From: UBA940 sp031547885 | GTDB taxonomy: Bacteria > Bacteroidota > Bacteroidia > Bacteroidales > Rikenellaceae | DNA length: 64,000 bases | Reading direction: 5' to 3' | Assembly (NCBI GenBank): GCA_031547885.1 | Contig: JAVBRO010000001.1 | Coordinates: forward strand, 1-64,000 | Part shown: one piece after another, positions 18,002-26,800 of the stretch | How the letters are laid out: each line of letters begins with the position of its first letter | Position numbering within the stretch: the stretch's first letter is position 1 | Translations under genes and position numbers: made by a program | Notes under the pieces: generated by a model | Database searches by the model: none | What the model was told of the DNA's origin: nothing | What the model saw: the letters and a program-made list of their open reading frames with translations, nothing else

Positions 18002-18072
18002 ATCATATCCCTCGACTATGCTCGGGATGACGGTCTGGATTGCTTCGTCGCCTGCGGCTTCTCGCAATGACG
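18002..18072. repeat. Short conserved-end hairpin followed by a GGATTGCTTC-family copy
   Basis: 18002-18031 is the short ATCCCTCGACTATGCTCGGGATGAC form, and 18037-18072 is a GGATTGCTTC...GCAATGAC copy. They lie side by side in the larA-gnd gap, the same pairing as at 19404-19512. Confidence 0.65.
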
Positions 18073-18078
18073 ATAGAT

Positions 18079-19347
18079 TTAGTCTTTGAACCTGTCGCGG
18101 TAGGCCCAGAGGCCCAGCGCGGGGTTGGATATGTAGTATATCTCCTCGCCGCCCACGGTGTTCCAGCCGTCGGTCAGCTTCGCGGGATCGTATTTTTGCA
18201 TCATTTCGCCGAGGTCGGCATAGCCGAAGCCGACACCCTCGATCTCCTCGCGCGTTAGGTTACCCGGCGCGTAGGTGATCCGGAAACGCCCCTCGGAGGT
18301 GCCGTGGATCAGGTGCGACGCCGCGCCAAGGTTCTCGCGCAGATCCTCGTTCTCCTCGACGAACCGCATCACCTCGGGAGTCGTGCGGTAGCCGTATTTG
18401 CGTATCAGGCGGTCGTTCGTCGGGTCTTCGCCGAACTGGCGCAGTCCCGGAGCAAGCACGATGAGTTCGCCCCCGTCGGCGATCGCCATGCGGGTGCGGT
18501 AGATGCTCTTGTTGCCGAGCCACGTCGAGCGAAACTCCTCGGGATCGAGCCAGACAACCACCTTGTGCATCTCGCGGTCGGTCATCAGGAAATTGACCTG
18601 CAGCGACAGGTCGGCCGCCCGGACAAAACACTCCACGTCGTCGCCGGCGTACAGTCCCCTCAGTTGCAGTCCGTCGGCCCCTTTCGAGACCACGGTCTGC
18701 ATGTAGACTATCGGCAGATGCGACGCGAAATGGTCCGAAGCGTAGTTCAGCACCTGCCTCACGGGGTTTATGGCGCGGCCCATCACCCGTTCCATACCGT
18801 AGGCCGCACCGATGAAATGGCTCTTGTTGATACCCTCGGCGCCGCCCGTCCCGACGAAAATATTCTTGTTGTAGTTGGCCATTCCCAGCACCTCATGAGG
18901 CACCACCTGGCCGATCGAAAGGATCAGGTCGAAGCCACCCTCGACCAGCAGGCGGTTGACCTGGGCGGGCCAGGCGTAATCGACCACCCCGCCCGAGACC
19001 TCGCGGACATACTTCGCAGGGACCGTGCCGAGCGTCACCACGTCGTTGCGCCAGTCGTGGACTCGGAAAAGCGACGCCGGAACGCCCGGGAACATCCTGG
19101 CGATCTCGCCCGGCTCCATCGCGAAATGGGTTCCGAGCGCAGGCAGGATGTCGGTCAGCGCATCGCCATAATACTCATATATATAACACGTTATCTCGCC
19201 CGCCCGCGAAAAGAAACGGGTGAAGTCGGGCGGAATGACCAGCACTTTTTTGCGCGGTCCGAGCTTGTCGAGCGCAGAGAAAACCGCCGTGCGCAGCTCC
19301 TCGTGCGTGAACGCATATTCGGGCGCTCCTTTTTCGTAATAAAGCAT
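18079..19347 (-). CDS. LarA-superfamily nickel-pincer 2-hydroxyacid epimerase, candidate D-mannonate/D-gluconate 2-epimerase
   Basis: A 422-residue protein of the lactate racemase (LarA, formerly DUF2088) superfamily, whose members use the nickel-pincer nucleotide cofactor to invert the alpha carbon of 2-hydroxyacids. The catalytic set is recognisable against LarA as I recall it: Asp41/Arg44 in PDFTRF (Asp72/Arg75), His74 in LGTHFAM (His108), His151 (His174), Lys161 for cofactor attachment (Lys184) and His177 as nickel ligand (His200). The 10- and 16-residue spacings between the last three match exactly. Superfamily members with D-gluconate 2-epimerase activity have been reported. Neighbours making mannonate and consuming 6-phosphogluconate point to mannonate-to-gluconate epimerisation. 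That substrate is inference. Confidence 0.82.
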   Translation of the reverse strand: MLYYEKGAPEYAFTHEELRTAVFSALDKLGPRKKVLVIPPDFTRFFSRAGEITCYIYEYYGDALTDILPALGTHFAMEPGEIARMFPGVPASLFRVHDWRNDVVTLGTVPAKYVREVSGGVVDYAWPAQVNRLLVEGGFDLILSIGQVVPHEVLGMANYNKNIFVGTGGAEGINKSHFIGAAYGMERVMGRAINPVRQVLNYASDHFASHLPIVYMQTVVSKGADGLQLRGLYAGDDVECFVRAADLSLQVNFLMTDREMHKVVVWLDPEEFRSTWLGNKSIYRTRMAIADGGELIVLAPGLRQFGEDPTNDRLIRKYGYRTTPEVMRFVEENEDLRENLGAASHLIHGTSEGRFRITYAPGNLTREEIEGVGFGYADLGEMMQKYDPAKLTDGWNTVGGEEIYYISNPALGLWAYRDRFKD

Positions 19348-19403
19348 TTCGAATCTATTTTACACAGCGGTTTTGGGCCGCATGAAACTCTTAGTTAATT
19401 AGG

Positions 19404-19512
19404 TAGATCCCTCGTCGGCCGATATATCCTGTCATCCCACATAATGCTGCAGGATCGGCCTCGCTCGGGATGACTCTGGATTGCTTCGTCATTTCATTCC
19501 TCGCAATGACGA
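19404..19512. repeat. Long conserved-end hairpin followed by a GGATTGCTTC-family copy
   Basis: 19404-19474 has GATCCCTCGTCG and CTCGCTCGGGATGACT ends, with inner arms GCCGAT.TATCCTG pairing to CAGGATCGGC. 19476-19512 is a GGATTGCTTC...GCAATGAC copy. They lie between the kinase and larA-like genes. Confidence 0.7.
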
Positions 19513-19520
19513 TAGCCCGC

Positions 19521-19567
19521 AACTCTTCACTCTTCACTCTTCACTCTTCACTTTTCACTTTTCACTC
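19521..19567. repeat. Tandem heptamer repeat (TCTTCAC/TTTTCAC) abutting a stop codon
   Basis: About six 7-bp units, ending directly at the stop codon of the minus-strand sugar kinase. The same unit occurs at the murQ stop (32665). Confidence 0.8.
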
Positions 19568-20641
19568 TTACCTCAGGACCCGGGCGTTGCCTTTCCAGAC
19601 GCTCCAGACCTGGGCTTCGTCGGCGGGCTGGGCGTAGTCGGTGAGGAATGTGGTTGCGAGCGCGCCGGTCGACCAGCCGAACTGGACCCATTTCTCGGGT
19701 TCCCAGCTGCGGAGCACGCCGTAGAGCATTCCGCCCACGAATCCGTCGCCCCCGCCGATGCGGTCCAGGACGCTGATCTCGCGCGGTTCGACGACGTGCC
19801 AGTTGCCGCCCTCCCACATGATCGCGCCCCACAGGTGGCGGTTTACGGTTATAACTTCGCGAAGGGTGTTGGCGAAAACGCTCGTTCCCGGATATTGTTT
19901 ACGCACGTTATCGATCATGCCTTTAAAAGCCTCCGTGGCGGCGACCCCTTTCCCGCCCGCTTCGGGACCTTCGATGCCGAGGCACAACTGGAAATCCTCC
20001 TCGTTGCCGATCAGTATATCGGTCAGCGACGCTATCTCGGCGAAGATCGCGGAGAGCTCCTTCTCGCGGCCTTCCCAGAAGGTGGCGCGGTGGTTCAGGT
20101 CGAACGAGACCAGTGTGCCGGATCTTTTGGCCGCATGGGCAAGTTCGAGGCAGAAACGACCCGTCCCCGGCGAGAGCGCCGCGACGAGCCCCGATAGGTG
20201 CAGGATGCCGACACCCTCCTGAGCGAAAAGCCTTTCGAGGTCGAAATCCTTCACATCGAGCGTGCGGCCGACCTCACCGGCGCGGTCGTTCCACACGCGC
20301 GGGCCGCGCGAACCGTAACCGCTGTCGGCGATGTTTATCTGGTGACGGTAGCCCCACGGGCCGCCCTGTTCCACTTCGGGACCTTCGAATTCCATCCCGC
20401 GGCTGCGCAGGTCGCTTTTTATGAACTGAGCGATGGGACTCCCCTGGACGAACGTGGTGAGAACCTTCACCGGAAGTCCGAGGTACGAAGCGATGCTCGC
20501 TACATTGGTCTCGGCGCTGGTGGCCTGCATTACGAGATCGGTCCCCGATTGTACGGGCTGTCCGCCGCGCGACGGGGTCAGCCGGATCCCCATGCTGGTC
20601 GGAACGACGAGCGACCAGCGGGTGTCTGTTTTTAGTTTCAT
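19568..20641 (-). CDS. PfkB-family sugar-acid kinase, divergent from KDG kinase
   Basis: Ribokinase/PfkB-family kinase of 357 residues, with the ATP/catalytic motif IGGGDGF (base Asp299) and the NEED motif in LIGNEEDF. It aligns with KDG kinases but has lost their hallmarks: FGEVMLRL of the kdgK at 2248 is replaced by VPTSMGIRL, the GGGEANVA loop by TSAETNVA, and the ETGA...RPSKVVYDR substrate segment by QINIADSGYG...WNDR. The substrate is therefore probably not KDG. Next to uxaC (1-bp gap) and upstream of gnd, D-gluconate is the substrate that would complete a pathway; mannonate or KDG are alternatives. Its stop codon abuts a tandem TTCACTC repeat. Confidence 0.8.
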   Translation of the reverse strand: MKLKTDTRWSLVVPTSMGIRLTPSRGGQPVQSGTDLVMQATSAETNVASIASYLGLPVKVLTTFVQGSPIAQFIKSDLRSRGMEFEGPEVEQGGPWGYRHQINIADSGYGSRGPRVWNDRAGEVGRTLDVKDFDLERLFAQEGVGILHLSGLVAALSPGTGRFCLELAHAAKRSGTLVSFDLNHRATFWEGREKELSAIFAEIASLTDILIGNEEDFQLCLGIEGPEAGGKGVAATEAFKGMIDNVRKQYPGTSVFANTLREVITVNRHLWGAIMWEGGNWHVVEPREISVLDRIGGGDGFVGGMLYGVLRSWEPEKWVQFGWSTGALATTFLTDYAQPADEAQVWSVWKGNARVLR

Positions 20642-20642
20642 C

Positions 20643-22067
20643 TTATTTTAAGTTTTTGAATCCAAAATAGTTGCGGGCATTATTATAAGAGATGTCGGCG
20701 GCCATAGCACCGATCTGTTCCATGCACGACGGGTCCAGAAGGCCCTTTTCGACGTCGCGCCCGAGCAGGTTGCACAGCACGCGGCGGAAATATTCGTGGC
20801 GCGAATAGCTCAGGAAGCTGCGAGAGTCGGTAACCATCCCCACAAAACGACTCAGCAGGCCCTGGTTCGAGAGGGTGTCGAGCTGCCCCTCGATGCCGTC
20901 CTTCTGGTCCATGAACCACCAGCCCGAGCCGAACTGCATCTTTCCGGCGGCAGACCCGTCCTGAAAATTAGCCAGCATGGTGGCGATCAGGTCGTTGTCG
21001 CGCGGATTGAGGTTGTAGACGATGGTGCGCGTGAGTTTCCCTTCCGAGTCGAGCCTGTCCAGAAAACGCGACATGGCGCGGGCGTCGGACCAGTCGCCGA
21101 TGGAGTCGCACCCCGCGTCGGGACCGTAACCACGCAGCATGCGAGTGCGGTTGTTGCGCAGCGGGCCGATGTGGAACTGCTGCGTCCACCCTTTCTCCCA
21201 GTCCATCACCGCGCCTTCATAAAGCACCGCCGAGCGGAATTTTAGGAGTTCCGCTTCAGTGGGTCTGCCACCCGACATGGCTTTTGCGAATATGGAGTCG
21301 AGCTCGCCGCCGGTGTACTCTTCGGCGTAGAAAACATCGAGCCCGTGGTCGGAAAGGCGGCATCCGGCGGCGGCGAACCGGTCGTGGCGGCGGCGCAGGG
21401 CCTCGATAAGGGTGTCGAAACTGCGGATCGCGACGCCCGACGCTTCCGAAAGTTCATCCATGTAGGCGCGGAACTTTTCAGGGTCATCCACGCCCATTGC
21501 CCTGTCGGGACGCCACGTCGGGAAGACGCCCACCTCGAAACCGCTCTCGGCGACGGCCCGGTGATGATCGAGCGGCGAAACCGGATCGTCGGTGGTGCAG
21601 AGCGACTCGACGTTGAAGCGGCGCAGAAGGTTCCTCACCGAAAAATCCGGCGTCCGCAGTTTGGCCGAACACTCCTCGTATATATCGCGCGCGGTGGCGG
21701 GATCGAGCTGGCGGTCGATGCCGAAAACACGTTTCAGTTCGAGACGGGTCCAGTGGTAGAGCGGGTTGCGCATGGTCATCGGCACGGTCGCCGCCCACTT
21801 CTCGAATTTTTCCCGATCAGAAGTATCTTTTCCTGTTATATAGCGTTCGTCCACACCGGCCGCGCGCATCGCCCGCCACTTGTAGTGATCGCCGGCGAGC
21901 CACACCTCTCCGATATTGTCAAAACAGTGGCCAGAGGCTATCTGGGCCGGGTCGAGGTGATTATGGAAGTCTATTATCGGCCGGGATTCGGCGTAGCTGT
22001 GGTAAAGCTCGCGTGCGGCGGAACTTTCCAGCATAAAATCTTCGTGGATGAACGGACGGTTTTTCAT
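20643..22067 (-). CDS. uxaC: Glucuronate (uronate) isomerase
   Basis: Amidohydrolase-fold isomerase that interconverts D-glucuronate and D-fructuronate (and galacturonate and tagaturonate) in the cytoplasm. It has 474 residues, typical of UxaC. The N-terminal IIDFHNHLDP carries the metal-binding HxH, WLAGDHYKWRAMRAAGV is diagnostic of the family, and SLCTTDDPVSPLDHH, FPTWRPD and MVTDSRSFLSYSRHEYFRR near the C-terminus are also conserved. It is the first gene of the minus-strand cluster, driven by a good TTTG-N20-TATATTTG promoter and facing a LacI-type regulator. The next gene (kinase) starts 1 bp after its stop. Confidence 0.95.
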   Translation of the reverse strand: MKNRPFIHEDFMLESSAARELYHSYAESRPIIDFHNHLDPAQIASGHCFDNIGEVWLAGDHYKWRAMRAAGVDERYITGKDTSDREKFEKWAATVPMTMRNPLYHWTRLELKRVFGIDRQLDPATARDIYEECSAKLRTPDFSVRNLLRRFNVESLCTTDDPVSPLDHHRAVAESGFEVGVFPTWRPDRAMGVDDPEKFRAYMDELSEASGVAIRSFDTLIEALRRRHDRFAAAGCRLSDHGLDVFYAEEYTGGELDSIFAKAMSGGRPTEAELLKFRSAVLYEGAVMDWEKGWTQQFHIGPLRNNRTRMLRGYGPDAGCDSIGDWSDARAMSRFLDRLDSEGKLTRTIVYNLNPRDNDLIATMLANFQDGSAAGKMQFGSGWWFMDQKDGIEGQLDTLSNQGLLSRFVGMVTDSRSFLSYSRHEYFRRVLCNLLGRDVEKGLLDPSCMEQIGAMAADISYNNARNYFGFKNLK

Positions 22068-22115
22068 ATCTCTATATATCGTTGAAATAAAGGCGTTTTG
22101 CTCTTTTTATTTCCG

Positions 22116-22129
22116 TGTGTACGTCCACA
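22116..22129. promoter_or_regulatory. Candidate LacI-family operator
   Basis: TGTGTACGTCCACA is a 14-bp near-perfect palindrome (one mismatched pair) with a central CG, the architecture of many LacI-family operators. It overlaps the downstream edge of the uxaC -7 box. The assignment rests on position and symmetry only. Confidence 0.5.
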
Positions 22130-22159
22130 AATATATTCGGTTTTTCCGAAGATTGCAAA
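22128..22159 (-). promoter_or_regulatory. uxaC operon promoter
   Basis: On the minus strand, TTTG at 22156-22159, 20 bp, then TATATTTG at 22128-22135: an excellent match to the Bacteroidetes -33/-7 consensus. The -7 box is about 61 bp from the uxaC ATG. Confidence 0.8.
22136..22150. promoter_or_regulatory. Inverted repeat between the uxaC -33 and -7 boxes
   Basis: TTCGG-TTTTT-CCGAA lies inside the promoter spacer. It could be a second operator for the adjacent LacI-type protein. Confidence 0.4.
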
Positions 22160-22190
22160 TAAATTTTCACATATTTCGCATGCCTTTCCC

Positions 22191-22221
22191 TTTGAGGTTA
22201 TAAAATTGTTCCTATATTTGC
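22191..22221 (+). promoter_or_regulatory. Promoter of the LacI-type regulator gene
   Basis: TTTG at 22191-22194, 18 bp, then TATATTTGC at 22213-22221, 33 bp before the ATG at 22254. It is back-to-back with the uxaC promoter. Confidence 0.75.
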
Positions 22222-22253
22222 ACCCAGGGTTCAATATCCTGAAAACAAGATAA

Positions 22254-23324
22254 ATGGCTAAAAAAATAAGGATCAGCGACATCGCCCGGACCGCAGGGGT
22301 TTCCCCGGGGACGGTCGACCGTGTAATCCACAACAGGGGGCGGGTCTCGCCCGCCGCACGCGAAAGCGTGGAGAAGGCGCTGGCCAAACTCGATTACAGG
22401 CCCAACATACATATTTCGGCCATCTCGCTGAGGAAAAAATACCGCATAGTGGTCACCACGCCGCAGTTCTCGGCCGGGGAATACTGGTCGATCATCCACA
22501 AGGGCGTGCAGAGGGCAGTCAGGGAGTTCGACAGCCTCGACATCGAGTGTAAAGTGCTGTGCTACGACCAGTTCGACCTCTTTTCGTGCCGAAGCACGTT
22601 CGAGCAGGCCGCCAAACTGAATGCCGACGCCGTCATCATCGGCGCGACTTTCAGGGACGAGACCGTGGTGCTTACAAACCATCTGGAAGACAATAACATA
22701 CCTTATGTATACGTGGACTCGATGGTGGAAGGGACATATCCGCTGGCCTTCTTCTCCTCGGACCACTACACATGCGGGCGCCTCATCGGCAAACTGATAA
22801 CGGGAATCTGTCCCTCAGACTCATCTTTCGTGCTGTTCCAGGCGGTGCGCACGGGCGACGCGAGCGCAAACACCACGATCCTTCGCAAAAAAGGGTTCAT
22901 GGATTTCTGCCACGAAAAAGGGATCGCCGAAAGCGTGATACGCGCGCCGTTCTCCGTCACCGAGCCGGAAAAGAACAAGGAACTGATCGGTAACCTCTTC
23001 GCGCGGCATCCCGAGGCGAAAGGGGCGATCGTGCTGAGTTCGCGCGGCAATGTGATCGCAGAGTATTTGCGCACGCACGGCGTAGGCGGCGTCAGGATAG
23101 TGGGCATCGACCTCACGGACGGCAATATGGAAGCAATCGGGTCGGGACGGATAGATTTCGTCGTCGGCCAGAGGCCCGAACAGCAGGGATTTATGGCTGT
23201 CAAGGCGCTGATACAGAAGATGGTCTACGGACGCGCGCCCAAATCGGAGAACTACCTGCCTATGGATATAATAACCAGGGAGAACGCCGCATATTACTGC
23301 GAATTCGCGGATACAACTATCTGA
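22254..23324 (+). CDS. LacI-family transcriptional regulator of the uronate cluster
   Basis: DNA-binding regulator of 356 residues. The N-terminal LacI helix-turn-helix is IRISDIARTAGVSPGTVDRVI with the hinge helix around KALAKLDYRPN. The rest is a periplasmic-binding-protein-like sensor domain (YWSIIHKGVQRAVREF, VIIGATF, VYVDSMVEG, FSSDHYTCGRLIG, VGIDLTDGNM, QRPEQQGFMAVKAL). It is transcribed away from uxaC from a back-to-back promoter; two palindromes lie on the uxaC promoter. It therefore probably represses the uxaC/kinase/larA-like/gnd/SDR group and is released by a uronate or sugar acid. The ligand is not known. A strong terminator lies 210 bp downstream. Confidence 0.88.
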   Translation: MAKKIRISDIARTAGVSPGTVDRVIHNRGRVSPAARESVEKALAKLDYRPNIHISAISLRKKYRIVVTTPQFSAGEYWSIIHKGVQRAVREFDSLDIECKVLCYDQFDLFSCRSTFEQAAKLNADAVIIGATFRDETVVLTNHLEDNNIPYVYVDSMVEGTYPLAFFSSDHYTCGRLIGKLITGICPSDSSFVLFQAVRTGDASANTTILRKKGFMDFCHEKGIAESVIRAPFSVTEPEKNKELIGNLFARHPEAKGAIVLSSRGNVIAEYLRTHGVGGVRIVGIDLTDGNMEAIGSGRIDFVVGQRPEQQGFMAVKALIQKMVYGRAPKSENYLPMDIITRENAAYYCEFADTTI

Positions 23325-23362
23325 AAAGCCATCCTGGCTCTGCCAGTCACCAAGGTAGGTTC

Positions 23363-23495
23363 CGGATTGCTTCGGATAAAGCCCTCGCAATGACGGTAGC
23401 GGGAGCCGGTTTGATTGTAAGGAAGATCCCTCGTCGTGCGATATGTCCTGTCGTTGAACTGAATGTTATCAAATCGCCCTCGCTCGGGATGACAA
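23363..23495. repeat. GGATTGCTTC-family copy plus long conserved-end hairpin
   Basis: 23363-23396 belongs to the GGATTGCTTC...GCAATGAC family. 23424-23495 is a long-form conserved-end hairpin with GCGAT/ATCGC inner arms. Confidence 0.65.
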
Positions 23496-23533
23496 TCACC
23501 ACGCCGCTTGCGCCCCCCACTGGAAGAAAGTGC

Positions 23534-23570
23534 AACAGGCCGCCCTTTATTAGAGGGCGGCCTGTTTTGT
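23534..23570 (+). terminator. Strong intrinsic terminator after the LacI-type gene
   Basis: Perfect 13-bp stem AACAGGCCGCCCT / AGGGCGGCCTGTT (23534-23546, 23554-23566), then TTGT. Confidence 0.85.
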
Positions 23571-23884
23571 AATGACGGCGGCGCTGTGCCGATGGTTCCG
23601 GGTCAGCAGCGACCCTTATCATCAAGTCCGCCGCCACCGTTGCGGCTGGATTGCTTCCCGCTTCGTAGACTCGCGGTCGCAATGACGGCGGCGCTGTGCC
23701 AATGGTTCCGGGTCAGCAGCGACCCTTATCATCAAATTCGCCGCCACCATTGCGGCTGGATTGCTTCCCGCTTCGTAGACTCGCGGTCGCAATGACGTAG
23801 GCGCTGTGCCGGGAGATTCAGACCTGCAATAACCTTTATCATTAAATCGCTGTGGCCGTTGCCACCCGCTGCCGCCGTTGCGGC
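23571..23884. repeat. 110-bp tandem repeat array
   Basis: Two nearly identical 110-bp units (23571-23680 and 23681-23790, differing at only a few positions) and a third degraded unit (23791 to about 23884) that carries the TAAATCGCTGTGGCCG element also seen at 11187. Each full unit contains a GGATTGCTTCCCGCTTCGTAG repeat. It ends at the stop codon of the alpha-2-macroglobulin gene. There are no spacers and no CRISPR character. Confidence 0.85.
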
Positions 23885-26800
23885 TTAACGGACTTCGACC
23901 TGCATGCCTTCGGTGTTGGCGCGGGTCGTGTTGTCGTACATAGCCTCGCACCACACCGGCGGAAGGTAGAAATGGCCGCCGTAGATCGCCGCAAGGTTCA
24001 GGTGCACCGTCACGCTGCGCCCGGCGGGCAGGTAATCTATATAGGAGTAGACCCTGTCGTCGCGGATGTCCTGGTAGTTGACGCCCGCGGCGGTATCATC
24101 ACCGGTCTCGTCCAGGAAACGTGTGCTTAATATCTCCCAGCCCGACGGGAAAATCTGCGTAAGGACCAGGTTGCGCATGATCCTGGGCGTCGGGTTGCGG
24201 ACCGTCACCACGGACGAGAGATTGTCGCCCTTTTCGAGCGATGCGACATTGGCAAGTCCGCCGCCGGAGCCGGCGTATTCCACCTCGACGGTGACGCCGT
24301 TGGCGTAGGCCGTTTCGTTGCCCTGGTCGGGGGTCCCTTCGGTGATGACACGGACGAAAATGGTGGATTTGCCCGTGTTTTCGACTTTGGCCGCAACGCT
24401 CCCCGCCTTGGCTTTTTCGGCGAGCGTTGCGCTCCAGATGTGCTTCTGCGAGTTGATGCTGCCGTTCTGACCCAGCGCGTCGTAGGAGAACTTCAGGGTT
24501 TCATCGACCGCGTATTTGCCGACGTAGCGCGATATCGCCATCAGCGCGTAAGCCGTCGACTGGGTGCTGTACCAGTTGTCGGACGAGAGGTCGCCCGATA
24601 TTTCACGGCAGAGGTTCGCGGCATCCTGGGCGCGGTCGAGCATCACAAGCGCGATCAATTTTATGGCCTTGTCGCGCACCGCGCTGCCGTAGGTGAGGTC
24701 GTATTCGGCATTGTAGTTGTCGTTCATCGGGACCGTCGCCGAAGTCATCTGGTTCGCCACGTCCTTGCGTCCTGACTGCGCGTAGGCCGCGGCAAGCATC
24801 CAGCGCGCCGTCGCCGAGAGGCTCTTCTCCTCACGCAGACGGTTCATGGCTCCGGTCTCGGCCGATTTCGCAAGCGCCAGCACGTAGAGCCTGTAGGCCT
24901 GGGTCACCTGCTCGGAACGCGCGTACCAGCTCGACGGCTCGCCTTTCCATTTGCGCGCCACGAGCTTCAGGTTGTTGATCAACGTTCGTTTCAGCGCGTC
25001 GGGAACGAGGTAGCCCTTAGCCTCGGCCTCGATCAGGAAGTGCATGCCGTAGACCGAACCCCATGCGTTGGTGCTCGTGCCGCCGGGCCAGTAGGCCATC
25101 GCCCCCTCGGCCGTCTGGTAGGATTTGTAACGGCGGATGGTCTCCTTGATCGCTTCGTCGGCCTCGGCTTCCTGCTTCTTTGTGAGCGAGACGAACTGTT
25201 TGATGTATAGCTGCGGGAATGCTTTCGAGGTTATCTGTTCGAGGCATCCGTGGGGGAATCCAAGCAGGTAGCCGAGCCTCGACGAGAGGTTGACGGGCGG
25301 GATGTCGGAAACCTCGAGCGTGACGCTGTTGGTACCGTCGGCCCCCGGGAGAGGAACGTTTTCGGACCACGTTTTGCCTGCCTCGACGATAGCCGAGGTG
25401 ACTTTAACCTGCGCGCGGCGGACGGAACGTATCTCGATGTCGGTTTCATAGACCGACTTGTCGCCCTTGCCCGAAGCGGTGAGCGTCACTTTTCCTGCCC
25501 CGCTATTCTTCTTTGTGCGGACGCGGAAAACTGTGGTCTTGTCGCCCATCTGTTTGAAGTTAACGGTCTTGGTGCTTTCGCCCACGATCTCCATATTGTC
25601 GGAGCATGCGATGGTGACCTTCACGTCGCCCACCCCGTCCTCAGTGGCGAAGACGGTCGCCGGAACGTCCATCTCCTCGCCGGTGCCGATCACGCGCGGG
25701 AGTGTCCCCAGAAGCATCACGGGTTTGCGGACCATCATAGTCTGCTGGGCGCTGCCGTAGGCCTCGCCGTCGCACGCGACCACCATGATCCTCACGCGGC
25801 CGTTGTAGTTGGGCATCGTATAGGAGTGCTTGCGCTTTTCGCCCTTTTTGAGCAGGAATGGCCCGTCGAACTGGACCACAGGCTTGAAGCGGTTGACGGT
25901 GTTCTTCTTGCCGTCCATAGCCTCGTCGCCGCCGCCGATGCTGAACATCTGCTCGATGCGGCCCCCGTAGGCGCCCAGAACGTAGTTGTACATATCATAG
26001 GTCGACACGCCCAGAGCCTCTCGGGCGTTGAAAGCCTCCCAAGGGTCGGGCGTTTTGAAGCGCGTCAGATCCAAAAGCCCCTCGTCGACTATGGCCAGCG
26101 TGTAGGCCATCTGGCGGCCGTCCTGTTCGGAAACGGTCAGTTCGTACTTCGCCTCGGGACGGATCTCGGCCGGGGCCTTGATCACCGGTTTCAGGTGGCT
26201 CTGCGGAGAGGTCACCGTCACCGGAACGATGCCGTACATGCGGATCGGGACGTCGTTCTGCGTCAGTCCGTGGGGCTGCAGCAGGGTGACATTCACATAG
26301 ACGTTGGGCTGCATATCCGTAAAGACGGGTATATGTATGGTGGTTTCGCCGCCCGTGCATTCATGCGAGCCGACCGAAAGCACCCTCGTGCCGTTCTCGA
26401 TGCTGACGATAGCCCTCGCACCCTGCGACGAGGGAAGCGTCACCGCCATAGATTCGCCCGGGGCGTAGGTATCCTTATCGGTGCGGAACACCAGTTTGGT
26501 GGCCGCGTCGCTGCCCTCGCTGTCGCGGCGCCAGCTGTTGGGCCAGTCGAAATAACTCATAACGCCCGCGGTGTGGCGGCCGTTCAGGTCGCGCACGCGG
26601 ATAAAATAGGTGCCCCACTGCTCGTCGGTCATCGTCACGCTGAACGTTGCCTTGCCGTCGGCGCCGGTCTTCAGGGTCTCGACTTTGACGGGATTGAGGT
26701 GCTGGCGCGACATGTAGTTGACAAGGCTGCCGCCCGAGCTGTCCCACCACCAGTACCACTCGACCTTGAACAACTCGACTTTAACGCTCTGGTTGGCAAG

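Noticed and set aside
18079..19347. Calling the LarA-superfamily gene lactate racemase
   Set aside because: The catalytic residues are right for the superfamily, but the neighbours are sugar-acid genes and the superfamily is known to have several substrates.
19568..20641. Calling the second kinase kdgK
   Set aside because: GGGD and NEED are kept but the substrate-contact motifs of KDG kinases are lost, and a proper kdgK is already present at 2248.
23571..23884. Possible CRISPR array
   Set aside because: The units are 110 bp, directly adjacent without unique spacers, and no cas gene is near. It is an ordinary tandem duplication.
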